The notes under the pieces: generated by a model | Databases searched by the model: none | Told to the model about the DNA's origin: nothing | Seen by the model: only the letters and a program-made list of their open reading frames with translations | In this document: one piece after another, positions 26,241 to 34,059 of the stretch | How positions within the stretch are numbered: the first letter of the stretch is position 1 | Layout: every line of letters begins with the position of its first letter | Assembly: GCA_002304345.1 (NCBI GenBank) | Contig: NEUU01000001.1 | Coordinates: forward strand, 310,001-374,000 | DNA: 64,000 nucleotides | Direction of reading: 5' to 3' | DNA from: Verrucomicrobia bacterium Tous-C9LFEB | Lineage (GTDB): Bacteria > Verrucomicrobiota > Verrucomicrobiia > Methylacidiphilales > UBA1321 | Translations under genes and position numbers: made by a program

Positions 26241-27605
26241 ATGCCCGCAGTTTACATCAAGACATACGGCTGCCAGATGAATGAGCGCGACTCCGAACAG
26301 GTCGTGCGTCAACTGGAAGCGCGTGGCTACACGCTGTGTCATTCCGAGGAGGAAGCCGACGTGATCCTCTTGAATACCTGCAGCGTGCGCGAGATGGCGG
26401 AGCAAAAAGCCATCGGTCGCATGAAGTCACTGAGCGGGCTGAAGAAGCGCAAACCGAGTCTCGTCCTTGGAGTGCTGGGTTGCATGGCGCAGCGTCTGGG
26501 GCCGGAATTGCTGGATAAACTTCCCGATGTGGATTTGATTGTCGGCACGCAGAAATTTCACGAAGTAGCCGATTACGTGGACCGTCTTCGCGCGGAACCG
26601 AAGCATGATCCGCTGGTCGACGTGGCGGAGCAGGCGGGTTCGCAGAATACGATTCGCGAGCACACGCTGGAAGCGAAGCAGGTCACGGCCTTTGTCTCGA
26701 TCATGCAGGGCTGCAACATGCATTGCACGTTTTGTATTGTACCGTCGACGCGTGGCGCGGAACGGTCGCGGCCGATTGCGGATATTGTGGCGGAAGTCCG
26801 GCAGATCGCGGCGCAGGGCATTCGCGAAGTGACGTTGCTGGGGCAGATTGTGAATCTGTACGGCCGCCATGAATTTCCGGCGGTGGATGGCCGCTCGCCG
26901 TTCGTGCAATTGCTGCATGCGGTGTGCGCGGTGCCGGGAATCGAGCGCGTTCGCTTTACCTCGCCGCACCCGATCGGTTTCAAGAAGGATCTCGTGCAGG
27001 CGTTTCGCGAGTTGCCGCAACTGTGCGAGCATGTGCACCTGCCGATGCAATCGGGCAGCAACCGGATTCTCAAGGCGATGCATCGCGCGTACACGGTGGA
27101 GCAATATTTGAAACTGGTGGACGATTTGCGCGAGGCGCGGCCGGACATCGGTTTGACGTCCGACATCATCGTGGGATTTCCCGGCGAGACGGAAGCGGAT
27201 TATCTGGCGACACGTGACGCCGTGGCAAAGGCCGATTTCGACAACGCCTTCATTTTCCGTTATTCCCCACGCAGCGATACGCCTGCCGCGACGATGGTGG
27301 ATCAGCTCAGCGAGGACGCGAGGATGGCGCGCAATCAGGATTTGCTCGCGTTGCTGGATGACATTGCCTTGCGGAAAAATCAGTCCATAGTCGGCAGCGA
27401 CGTGGAAATTCTGGTGGAAGGCGAGAGTAAGAATAATCCCTTGCGCTATGCGGGACGCACGCGGTCGAACCGGTTGGTGTTGATCGAGGCGAACCCGCGC
27501 TGGCTCGGGCAATTGCTCAACGTGAAGATCACCTCGACCACGGGATTTACTTATTACGCGGAACCGGTACTGACGCCGGATACTTTGGAAATGACGACTG
27601 TATGA
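26241..27605 (+). CDS. miaB: tRNA-2-methylthio-N6-dimethylallyladenosine synthase
   Basis: Radical SAM methylthiotransferase of 454 residues that modifies A37 of tRNAs reading UNN codons. The N-terminal MTTase domain carries the auxiliary [4Fe-4S] ligands Cys11, Cys47 and Cys81. The radical SAM cluster is C158-x3-C162-x2-C165 in GCNMHCTFC. A TRAM domain lies at about 375-440 (VEILVEGESKNNP...GRTRSNR). MiaB is preferred over RimO or MtaB because of the KTYGCQMN start and STRGAERSR. It overlaps the next gene by four bases (ATGA). Confidence 0.96.
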   Translation: MPAVYIKTYGCQMNERDSEQVVRQLEARGYTLCHSEEEADVILLNTCSVREMAEQKAIGRMKSLSGLKKRKPSLVLGVLGCMAQRLGPELLDKLPDVDLIVGTQKFHEVADYVDRLRAEPKHDPLVDVAEQAGSQNTIREHTLEAKQVTAFVSIMQGCNMHCTFCIVPSTRGAERSRPIADIVAEVRQIAAQGIREVTLLGQIVNLYGRHEFPAVDGRSPFVQLLHAVCAVPGIERVRFTSPHPIGFKKDLVQAFRELPQLCEHVHLPMQSGSNRILKAMHRAYTVEQYLKLVDDLREARPDIGLTSDIIVGFPGETEADYLATRDAVAKADFDNAFIFRYSPRSDTPAATMVDQLSEDARMARNQDLLALLDDIALRKNQSIVGSDVEILVEGESKNNPLRYAGRTRSNRLVLIEANPRWLGQLLNVKITSTTGFTYYAEPVLTPDTLEMTTV

Positions 27606-28165
27606 TCAATGCCTTGACGTATGATTTGCCACTGAGCGGAGTGGCGCTGGTAATCGGAGCGCTGTATTTTCTGGGACATTTGCCGGGTGTGATCTGGCCG
27701 GAGGCCTTCGGCCGCTGGGTGAAATCGTTTCCGCGCAATTATACCGCCGGAGTGGTGCTCACATTTGTGGCGGGCGTCTGGTTCTGCTGGCTCACGGCAA
27801 CGACCGATCTGGGTGAGATGTCCGGGATGCGCCATATTCTCGTAACGGCTTGGGCTGTCGGAGCCGTGTTGTTGATTATCTTTGTGCCGACCTTTCTGGC
27901 CGTGCGCGGGTTGGCGTTTCTGTTGCTGCTCGGTACCGAGGTGATTTTGAGTTCGGCCTTTCTGGTCGATAACGATGCGAAGTATTTGCTGACGGTGCTG
28001 GCCTATGTCTGGGCCGTCGTCGGAATGATTTTGGTGGCATCGCCGTTCTACTTGCGCGATGCGCTGGAGGTGGCCTTGAAGACGCCGCAACGTTGCCGGA
28101 TTCTGAGCGCTGCGGGCGTGGCGTTCGGAGCGGTGCTGCTCCTCTTGGGCGCTTTCGTTTACTAG
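27602..28165 (+). CDS. Multi-pass membrane protein, unknown function
   Basis: Protein of 187 residues with about six hydrophobic segments (near 10-30, 47-67, 80-102, 103-125, 130-150 and 165-186) and few charged residues. It is translationally coupled to miaB by an ATGA overlap. I do not recognise the family. It resembles small conserved integral membrane proteins of Verrucomicrobia without catalytic motifs. The coupling to miaB is probably positional, and I would not infer a role in tRNA modification. Confidence 0.8.
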   Translation: MINALTYDLPLSGVALVIGALYFLGHLPGVIWPEAFGRWVKSFPRNYTAGVVLTFVAGVWFCWLTATTDLGEMSGMRHILVTAWAVGAVLLIIFVPTFLAVRGLAFLLLLGTEVILSSAFLVDNDAKYLLTVLAYVWAVVGMILVASPFYLRDALEVALKTPQRCRILSAAGVAFGAVLLLLGAFVY

Positions 28166-28171
28166 AGACTA

Positions 28172-28202
28172 AAACGAAAAAGGCGGCACATGGAGTGCCG
28201 CC
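28172..28202 (-). terminator. Intrinsic terminator of the Gly/Tyr-rich protein gene
   Basis: On the minus strand AGGCGGCAC / GTGCCGCCT with a five-base loop is followed by TTTTTCGTTTT. It sits between convergent genes; the plus side lacks a T run, so it serves mainly the minus-strand gene. Confidence 0.87.
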
Positions 28203-28224
28203 TGTCTGGATCTGTTCCGCTGCT

Positions 28225-28635
28225 TTACCAGTTCGGGTAGTAGCGATACGCGGAGGAAGACGACGTGTAGACCGGACCATTGGAAGTGGTTACTTCCGTG
28301 GTAGTGGTCGTTGTCGTATTGCCATTGCTATAAATCACGGTCGGAGCCGGGGCCGGAGCGGCCACGACGACGGGGGCCGGTTGCACATAAATCACCGGGG
28401 CCGGGCGATAGTACACCACGGGCGGCGGGCAATAGTAGGGACGATAGTACGCGCCATAATAACGCGGGCCGCCTCCATAGTAACCGTATCCACCGCCACG
28501 CCACGGACCGCCGCCATAGCGGGGACCGCAGTAGCCGTTATTGTATCCGACGCTTACGGAAAAACCGCCTCCCGCGAAGGCGGGGACGGAAGCGCAGGTG
28601 ATCAGGACCAAGGCAACCAAGAGAAGCTTTTTCAT
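28225..28635 (-). CDS. Secreted Gly/Tyr/Pro-rich small protein
   Basis: Protein of 136 residues with a clear Sec signal peptide (MKKLLLVALVLITCASVPAFA), then a Gly/Tyr/Arg-rich segment (about 22-65), a Pro/Val/Ala-rich segment with 'PAPVIYVQPAPVVV' (about 70-100) and a Thr/Ser-rich end (about 104-136) including seven Thr in a row. Such composition is typical of extracellular matrix- or envelope-associated low-complexity proteins. No domain is recognised. It is monocistronic with its own terminator. Confidence 0.8.
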   Translation of the reverse strand: MKKLLLVALVLITCASVPAFAGGGFSVSVGYNNGYCGPRYGGGPWRGGGYGYYGGGPRYYGAYYRPYYCPPPVVYYRPAPVIYVQPAPVVVAAPAPAPTVIYSNGNTTTTTTTEVTTSNGPVYTSSSSAYRYYPNW

Positions 28636-28717
28636 AGGAGTCAGAGGAATAGACGCCGGGGGAGGGCGAAATGTTCAAAATTCCTTTGGCGACAATCCTA
28701 AGTGGCTGAAAATCAGT

Positions 28718-29341
28718 CTAATAAACTGTGACGACGAGGAGCAGATTCGTGATGAATTTCGTGGCAGCAATCAGGGCAAATTGCACGGGCGGGAGATTGA
28801 TCAGAACCAGCAGAAGAAGAAAGCCCCACATGCCGAGGCGATAGATGAGATCTTCCGGCAGGCGGAAAAGGTGTTTGAGCGGATACCAGCCGTCGAGTGG
28901 TGGAATCGGCAGCATGTTGAAGACGGCGAGGAAAACCGCGAGGAAAGTGAAGTTCAGGGCGAGTCCACGCAGTCCATCTTCCGGCGGCAGCCAGCGGCAG
29001 GCGAAGAGAACGAAGGCGGCGAGAATGAGGTTGGAGAGGGGGCCGGCGAGGGCGACAAGAATTTCGTCGCGGCGCCAGTTGCGGAACTGGGTGGAGTCGA
29101 TCGGGACGGGCTTGCCCCAGCCGATCAGGCCGAAGCCGCCTAGGAACAAGCTGAGGCCGGGGATGAGCAGCGTGCCGATGGGGTCGATGTGGGAGAGGGG
29201 ATTGAGCGTGAGTCGTCCCTGACTGCGCGCTGTGTCATCACCGAGCCGGTGAGCCACCCACGCATGGGCCGCCTCATGGAACGTGAGGATCGGAATGAAC
29301 ATCAGGAAGTACGTCAGTTTCTGGAGAAATTCACCGGTCAT
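28718..29341 (-). CDS. Site-2 protease-like metalloprotease (M50 family)
   Basis: Membrane protein of 207 residues with the zinc-binding motif HEAAH at residues 22-26 in the first helix, GxxLxxNPxxHIDPIG after it, and a second zinc-ligand motif of the NPxDG type as LPIPPLDGWYPLK near residues 145-157. It lacks PDZ or CBS domains, as in the short FtsH-adjacent 'YwhC-like' M50 group. It would cut membrane-embedded peptides, but the substrate is unknown. The gene is divergent from the NamZ-like gene, sharing a 108-base upstream region. Confidence 0.92.
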   Translation of the reverse strand: MTGEFLQKLTYFLMFIPILTFHEAAHAWVAHRLGDDTARSQGRLTLNPLSHIDPIGTLLIPGLSLFLGGFGLIGWGKPVPIDSTQFRNWRRDEILVALAGPLSNLILAAFVLFACRWLPPEDGLRGLALNFTFLAVFLAVFNMLPIPPLDGWYPLKHLFRLPEDLIYRLGMWGFLLLLVLINLPPVQFALIAATKFITNLLLVVTVY

Positions 29342-29449
29342 AATGTAAAACGCTTATTGTCGTGGCAAAAGGCTTCAACTGCAAGCGTGGAACGATGCTG
29401 CTGCTTGTCATTTGCAATCCGGGGGGATATACACTGGTGGATTCACATC

Positions 29450-30886
29450 ATGAGATTTTTTCACACTTTTGCGATCGTTCTCGCCGCCACGGTCGGGCTG
29501 GCGGGAGGCGTGGTTCACGCCAAACCCAAGGTTGAGCTCGGAATCGATGTTCTGGCCGCCAACCAATTTCGAGGACTTGAAGGCAAACGTGTCGGCTTGA
29601 TCACGAACCAGACTGGGGTTTCCGCTTCGGGCCGGAGCACGGTGGATATCCTGAAGGACGCGCCCAATGTGAATCTCGTGGCGTTGTATGCGCCCGAGCA
29701 TGGCGTCTATGGGGCGGAACTCGCGGGGGATTACGTGGCATCGACGAAGGATGCGCGCACGGGGCTCCCGGTCTTTTCTCTCTATGGGCCGAGCCGCAAG
29801 CCGACTCCGGCGATGCTCAAGGACATTGATGTATTGGTCTATGATATTCAGGACATCGGCTGCCGCAGCTATACCTACATCAGCACGATGGGGCTCGCGA
29901 TGGAAGCGGCGGGCGAGGCGGGGATTGAATTCTACGTGCTGGATCGGCCGAATCCGCTCAATGGCAATCGTGTCGAAGGGATGCCGCTCGATCCGAAATT
30001 CCGTTCCTTCGTCGGTCAATGGGACATTCCGTATGTGTACGGTCTCACCCCGGGTGAACTGGCCCGCATGATCAATGCGCAGAAGTGGATCACCGCGCGG
30101 CCCAAGCTGACAATTGTTCCGATGCGCGGCTGGTACCGCAATATGTATTGGGAAGACACCGGACTGAGCTGGGTGCCGACCTCGCCGCACATTCCGACGG
30201 CGGATACGTCGCTCTTTTATGTGATCACCGGTCTGGTCGGCGAGGGGATGCCGGTGAATCATGGTATCGGTTACACGCTGCCGTTCCAACTGCTCGGGCG
30301 TGAGGATTTCCACGCGTTCACCTTGGCGGATCAGCTCAACGGGCTCAAGTTGCCCGGCGTCTATTTTCGTCCGGCTTTTTACAAGCCGTTTTACGGTAGT
30401 CTCAAGGACAAGATGTGTCAGGGCGTGCAGGTTATTCTGACTGATCCCGATCAAGTGAACCTGACGAATCTTTCGGTGCTGCTGTTGGAGCAACTCCAGA
30501 AATACACCGGGGGCCGTTTCTTCAGCAAGGAAGTGGCGCCCACGACCAAGGGACCGAGCCTGTTTGACAAAGTGGCGGGTGGCGATGACCTGCGGTTGCA
30601 CTTCACCGCGGGCAAACCTGCGGCCTCCTTGATTGCGAGCTGGCAAGCCAACCTCGCGGCGTTCCGGCAATTGCGAGAGCCGTATCTGATTTATCAAAAC
30701 CGGCCGACGGTTGTTTCGGTTCCGGCCCCGACGCCGAGCGCGTCGACCAAGCCGAATGTGGAACCGAAGCCGGTTCCGAAAGTTGAACCCAAAACCAAGA
30801 AGACGGAGAAGCCAGCCGTGAAACCTGCCGCCCCCAAACCGGCAACGCCGGCTGCTTCCACTCCCGCCCCGAATACGACCCCCTGA
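29450..30886 (+). CDS. NamZ-like exo-beta-N-acetylmuramidase (DUF1343, GH171)
   Basis: Secreted protein of 478 residues: signal peptide (about 1-24, GVVHA), then the DUF1343 catalytic region with GLITNQTGVSASGRSTVD, LYAPEHGVYG, DVLVYDIQDIGCRSYTYISTM and FYVLDRPNPL, all hallmarks of the family. The Bacillus subtilis member NamZ removes MurNAc from muropeptide ends, so a role in cell-wall recycling or muropeptide use is likely. The last 65 residues form a Pro/Lys/Thr-rich tail, possibly wall-binding. I start at the ATG at 29450; earlier in-frame starts would place unrelated sequence before the signal peptide. Confidence 0.88.
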   Translation: MRFFHTFAIVLAATVGLAGGVVHAKPKVELGIDVLAANQFRGLEGKRVGLITNQTGVSASGRSTVDILKDAPNVNLVALYAPEHGVYGAELAGDYVASTKDARTGLPVFSLYGPSRKPTPAMLKDIDVLVYDIQDIGCRSYTYISTMGLAMEAAGEAGIEFYVLDRPNPLNGNRVEGMPLDPKFRSFVGQWDIPYVYGLTPGELARMINAQKWITARPKLTIVPMRGWYRNMYWEDTGLSWVPTSPHIPTADTSLFYVITGLVGEGMPVNHGIGYTLPFQLLGREDFHAFTLADQLNGLKLPGVYFRPAFYKPFYGSLKDKMCQGVQVILTDPDQVNLTNLSVLLLEQLQKYTGGRFFSKEVAPTTKGPSLFDKVAGGDDLRLHFTAGKPAASLIASWQANLAAFRQLREPYLIYQNRPTVVSVPAPTPSASTKPNVEPKPVPKVEPKTKKTEKPAVKPAAPKPATPAASTPAPNTTP

Positions 30887-30900
30887 CCCTCCCCCTACGC

Positions 30901-31248
30901 ATGTTCCAAGTCATCTTCAACGATACGAGTGCCGCTGAAATGTCGGCCCTGCCGAAGCCGCTGCAATTGCAGATCCTGAGCGAGTTCAATTTTCTGCCGG
31001 AGGATCTCGACAAGATCGATCCGGAGAAATTCGGTCGTTTGGCCCGCGAAGGACGGAAGTTGTTCCGGTATCGCGCGACGGATTATCGCATCTATTTCGA
31101 ACTGACGGAAAAGGGGCTGTGCGTCCATCGGGTGCTGCACAAAAATTCGCTGAAGGATTTTCTCTATCGTTCGAAACTGCCTCTGGGGGAAGACGAAGCC
31201 TTGCAGAAGACTCCCGAGTTCTGGGACATGATCGACGGTCGCCGCTAG
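30901..31248 (+). CDS. RelE/ParE-like fold protein without a visible antitoxin
   Basis: Protein of 115 residues. LFRYRATDYRIYFELTEKGLCVHRVLHKNSLKDFLYR resembles the central strands of RelE/ParE-type ribonucleases ('RxRxGxYRIxYxxxxxxxxVxxVxxRxxxY'). No antitoxin-sized gene lies within several hundred bases on either side. It sits 14 bases behind the NamZ-like gene. Either it is a solitary, tamed toxin, or a housekeeping protein of the same fold conserved in this phylum. I favour the latter because the N-terminal 40 residues, with PLQLQILSEFNFLPEDL, are not typical of mobile toxins. Confidence 0.65.
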   Translation: MFQVIFNDTSAAEMSALPKPLQLQILSEFNFLPEDLDKIDPEKFGRLAREGRKLFRYRATDYRIYFELTEKGLCVHRVLHKNSLKDFLYRSKLPLGEDEALQKTPEFWDMIDGRR

Positions 31249-31356
31249 GCAGCGTGATGCTGGACCCGGTAACGCTTTGCCACGAATGGAGTGGGGCGGA
31301 AGGCGAGAGCGTTGGAGTGACTTTTTCCGGTTTGCGTGTAGAGTGGGACTGTTGTC

Positions 31357-31758
31357 ATGAAGTCCGGTTCTCACTCGCACCATGCGCCGCGTCACCCGTT
31401 TTCGACGGCGGAGGGACCGCGTCAACTCGCGCCTGCCGTGATGGGGCGCAAACCGCGCTCGCGGCATATGGCGATGATGCGGAGTTCCGCTTCGCTGCAA
31501 CAATGGTTCCAGTTCGTGCGCGACCGGACTTTCTGGACGGTGGGCGGCGTGGTCACGGCGCTGACGCTGACTTTGCTCTGGTGTGTGAAGGATCTGCCCG
31601 CACTGCCGCGCACCGATTGGGCCGCGCTGAAGGCGATGCAAAACTGGAAGCCGACATTCTTCATTCGCGAGCAGCCGCCCGTAATCGAGAACGGGCAGGT
31701 GGTGAAGCCGGGCGAGACGTACTATACCGTTCCGAGCACGTTGTCGGAATCGCGGTAG
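31357..31758 (+). CDS. Single-pass membrane protein, unknown function
   Basis: Protein of 133 residues with a basic, His/Arg-rich cytoplasmic N-terminus (1-55), one membrane helix (about 61-79, TVGGVVTALTLTLLWCV) and a short outer part ending 'GETYYTVPSTLSESR'. No family is recognised. The size and layout are like small divisome- or envelope-associated proteins, but nothing proves this. It follows the RelE-like gene by about 110 bases. Confidence 0.6.
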   Translation: MKSGSHSHHAPRHPFSTAEGPRQLAPAVMGRKPRSRHMAMMRSSASLQQWFQFVRDRTFWTVGGVVTALTLTLLWCVKDLPALPRTDWAALKAMQNWKPTFFIREQPPVIENGQVVKPGETYYTVPSTLSESR

Positions 31759-31771
31759 AGACTTTTCGATT

Positions 31772-31799
31772 TGCCGGGCGCTACGCGCAACCCCTCTTG
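31772..31799 (+). repeat. Half copy of the GGCGCTACGCG repeat family
   Basis: GCCGGGCGCTACGCGCAACCCCTCTTG here is nearly the same as 51274-51299, where it forms the left part of a nested inverted repeat. Here the right arms are missing, so this is a decayed half element lying beside the 75-bp repeat copy 2. Confidence 0.6.
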
Positions 31800-31837
31800 G
31801 CCGGGGCTGGCCACCAATAATGGTATTGCGGTTTTCT

Positions 31838-31928
31838 GTAGGGCGCTTCGGTGAAGCGCCTCGGCGCGATGCAAGCGCGCCCTACAAAAAGGCATTCCGC
31901 TCGCACAACTCATCACATCACGAGACAC
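31838..31928 (+). repeat. Dispersed 75-bp repeat, copy 2, with extra 5' arm
   Basis: 31854-31928 matches 8274-8348 at 71 of 75 positions. Upstream, GTAGGGCGCTT (31838-31848) pairs with AAGCGCGCCCTAC further in, giving a longer hairpin than in copy 1. The last base coincides with the first base of the panB stop codon read on the minus strand, so the element inserted against, or evolved as, the 3' end of panB. Confidence 0.85.
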
Positions 31929-32701
31929 TAGCTCTGCTTGACGCGGCTGGCGTAAGCACGCGCGGCGGTGCGGATGGCTTCACCGAGTTCGTTCTTTTCT
32001 TTCACGAACTTGGGGCGGAACCAGGGGAACGTGCCAAGGAGATCGTGGACGACCATGATTTCACCGTCGCAGTTGGGGCCGGAACCGATGCCGATGGTGG
32101 GAATGGAAATAGAGCGGGAGATTTCGACTGCGACTTCCGGCAGGACAAGTTCCAAGACGATGGCGAAAGCACCGGCTTTTTCCAGCGCCTTGGCGTCGGA
32201 GAGCAGTCGCTCGCGTTCTTCCGCGACCCGGCCCTTGATCTTGTAACCGCCTTCTTCGCGCACGGCCTGCGGCAGCATACCGAGATGGCCGAACATGGGA
32301 ATGCCCGCCGCGATGATGGCGTCGACCTGGGCGATACGTTGTGCGCCGCCTTCGAGTTTGACCGCTTCAGCTCCGGCGGCGACGAGCCGCCTGGCATTCG
32401 CGACGGCGAGCTCGGGGGTATCGTAGGAATGAATCGGCAGATCGGAGACCACGAGCGCGTTCGTCTTGGCGCGGGCCACAGCGCGGGTGTGGTGAAGGAT
32501 GTCCTCCATCGTGACTTCCGTGGTGTCGGGATAGCCGAGCATGACCATGCCGAGGGAATCGCCGACGAGGAGGAGCGGAATGCCGCTTTCATCGAGTAAT
32601 TTCGCGGTCGGATAATCGTAGGCCGTGAGCGTGGGGAGCCGTTCGCCACGTTTTTTCGCATCGCGAATCCACTGGGGCGTGACTTTGGTGGGGGCGTTCA
32701 T
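31928..32701 (-). CDS. panB: 3-methyl-2-oxobutanoate hydroxymethyltransferase
   Basis: Protein of 257 residues catalysing the first step of pantothenate synthesis (ketoisovalerate plus methylene-tetrahydrofolate to ketopantoate). Family motifs are LLVGDSLGMVMLGYPDT with the metal-binding Asp, VKLEGG, GHLGMLPQ, ELVLPEVA and TIGIGSGPNCDGEIMVVHD. The start at 32701 (MNAPTKVTPQWI) is chosen because it overlaps the folK stop by four bases; a longer frame starts inside folK. panC is not nearby. Coupling with folK joins two folate-linked steps. Confidence 0.96.
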   Translation of the reverse strand: MNAPTKVTPQWIRDAKKRGERLPTLTAYDYPTAKLLDESGIPLLLVGDSLGMVMLGYPDTTEVTMEDILHHTRAVARAKTNALVVSDLPIHSYDTPELAVANARRLVAAGAEAVKLEGGAQRIAQVDAIIAAGIPMFGHLGMLPQAVREEGGYKIKGRVAEERERLLSDAKALEKAGAFAIVLELVLPEVAVEISRSISIPTIGIGSGPNCDGEIMVVHDLLGTFPWFRPKFVKEKNELGEAIRTAARAYASRVKQS

Positions 32702-33165
32702 TTCGAGGTCAAATGATTGAGGAGAGTTTGCACGCTGTGCGCTTGACCGGGGAGAATGAGGTTCGGGCAAATTTCGGCCAAGGGCTTGAGGACGAATTCG
32801 CGTTGGGCAATGCGGGGGTGAGGAATGATGAGATCGGGCGTGGTGATCGTGGTGTCGCCGAAATAAAGAATATCGAGATCGAGCGGACGCGGGGCATTGA
32901 TCGCGCGATTGGGCTGGCGGCCCATGGTGTGCTCGAAGTTTTGGAGCTGACCGAGGAGTTGCAGCGGCGAGCCTTCGTAATCAATTTCCGCGACGGCATT
33001 AAAAAACGCCCCGGAACCGGGAGGACAATCGACGGGATCGGTTTCGATGACCGAGGATTGCAACAGGTAGCCCTTCTGCGAGAGGGAACGCAGGAAGGTG
33101 AAACCGGCGTCCATACTGGCGGCGCGGTCTCCGAGATTCGAGCCGAGGGCAATGCCGGTTTTCAT
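32698..33165 (-). CDS. folK: 2-amino-4-hydroxy-6-hydroxymethyldihydropteridine pyrophosphokinase
   Basis: HPPK of 155 residues, transferring pyrophosphate from ATP in folate synthesis. Motifs are ALGSNLGDR at the N-terminus, RPLDLDILYFGD with the two Mg-binding aspartates, and IIPHPRIAQREFVLKPLAEI. It is first in a two-gene unit with panB (four-base overlap). The upstream gap to dapB carries an AT-rich inverted repeat. Confidence 0.96.
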   Translation of the reverse strand: MKTGIALGSNLGDRAASMDAGFTFLRSLSQKGYLLQSSVIETDPVDCPPGSGAFFNAVAEIDYEGSPLQLLGQLQNFEHTMGRQPNRAINAPRPLDLDILYFGDTTITTPDLIIPHPRIAQREFVLKPLAEICPNLILPGQAHSVQTLLNHLTSK

Positions 33166-33177
33166 AGCTTATTTTTA

Positions 33178-33279
33178 GACGAAATTAACGGAATTTTATA
33201 ACGAAATTTACAAGGCAACGGATTTATAAGTTCAGAAGTCTTTCGTTAATTCTGTTTCCCTAATTCCGTTCCTTTCGTC
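33178..33279. repeat. AT-rich imperfect inverted repeat between folK and dapB
   Basis: The 18-base arms at 33178-33195 and 33262-33279 (GACGAAATTAACGGAATT and the complement of GACGAAAGGAACGGAATT) differ at two positions. Further GAAATT/AACGAAA words lie between them. It is more AT-rich than the flanking genes and may contain the folK promoter or be a small miniature element. Confidence 0.6.
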
Positions 33280-33296
33280 GAAATCTATTTTTGGTC

Positions 33297-34031
33297 TTAG
33301 CGCAAGCCGAGAACATCCTGCATGTCGTAGAGGCCGGGGGCCTGCTTCGTCGCCCAGGCGGCAGCGCGCAGTGCGCCCGAGGCAAAGGTGTCGCGGCTGG
33401 AGGCGCGGTGCGTGAGTTCCACGCGTTCGCCGAGGGTGGCGAAGTGGACCGTGTGATCGCCGACGACATCGCCGCCGCGCAGCGCATGCATGCCGATCTC
33501 GCGCTTGGTGCGCTTGCCGACTTCGCCGACGCGACCGTTGCGGATGAGTTCGTCGTAGGGAGCGTCCTGCACTTCGGCGAGGATTTCACCGAGACGGCGC
33601 GCGGTGCCGCTGGGAGCATCGAGCTTGAGGCGGTGGTGCATTTCGACGACTTCCTGATCGTATTCCGGGCCGAGAATCTCGGCGGTCTTGCGGGTGAGGA
33701 AGAAGAGGAGATTCACGCCGACGGAGAAATTGGGGGCGAAGACGATGGGGATGCTCTTCGCGAGTTCCGTGATCGTCGCCTTGTCGGCTTCGGAATGGCC
33801 AGTGGTGCCAATGACGAGCGCCTTCTTTTGCGCGGCGACTTGACGCGCGAGCGGGACGGTGACGCTGTGGTGACTGAACTCGATGATGGCGTCGGTGGCG
33901 GGCAGATCGGTAGCGATGTTGTCGCCGACATCAATGCCGCGCACGAGCGTGTAACCGGCTTCGGGTTGGGCGAGCCTGATGAGAGCCTGCCCCATGCGCC
34001 CCTTGGCGCCGACGATGATAACCTTGGTCAT
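33297..34031 (-). CDS. dapB: 4-hydroxy-tetrahydrodipicolinate reductase
   Basis: NAD(P)H-dependent enzyme of 244 residues in the diaminopimelate/lysine pathway. It shows the Rossmann start VIIVGAKGRMGQAL, APNFSVGVN, the catalytic HH-x3-K in EMHHRLKLDAPSGTA, and a C-terminal 'RDTFASGALRAA' segment. It is the last gene of dapF-dapA-dapB on the minus strand, 28 bases after dapA. The product feeds meso-diaminopimelate into peptidoglycan, matching the NamZ-like muramidase as evidence of a conventional wall. Confidence 0.96.
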   Translation of the reverse strand: MTKVIIVGAKGRMGQALIRLAQPEAGYTLVRGIDVGDNIATDLPATDAIIEFSHHSVTVPLARQVAAQKKALVIGTTGHSEADKATITELAKSIPIVFAPNFSVGVNLLFFLTRKTAEILGPEYDQEVVEMHHRLKLDAPSGTARRLGEILAEVQDAPYDELIRNGRVGEVGKRTKREIGMHALRGGDVVGDHTVHFATLGERVELTHRASSRDTFASGALRAAAWATKQAPGLYDMQDVLGLR

Positions 34032-34059
34032 ATGTGTGTGAAAGGTGACGGAATGGAGT

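Noticed and set aside
29189..29449. N-terminal extension of the NamZ-like gene from 29189
   Set aside because: It would put 87 residues complementary to the M50 gene before an excellent signal peptide. The ATG at 29450 has GGTGG upstream.
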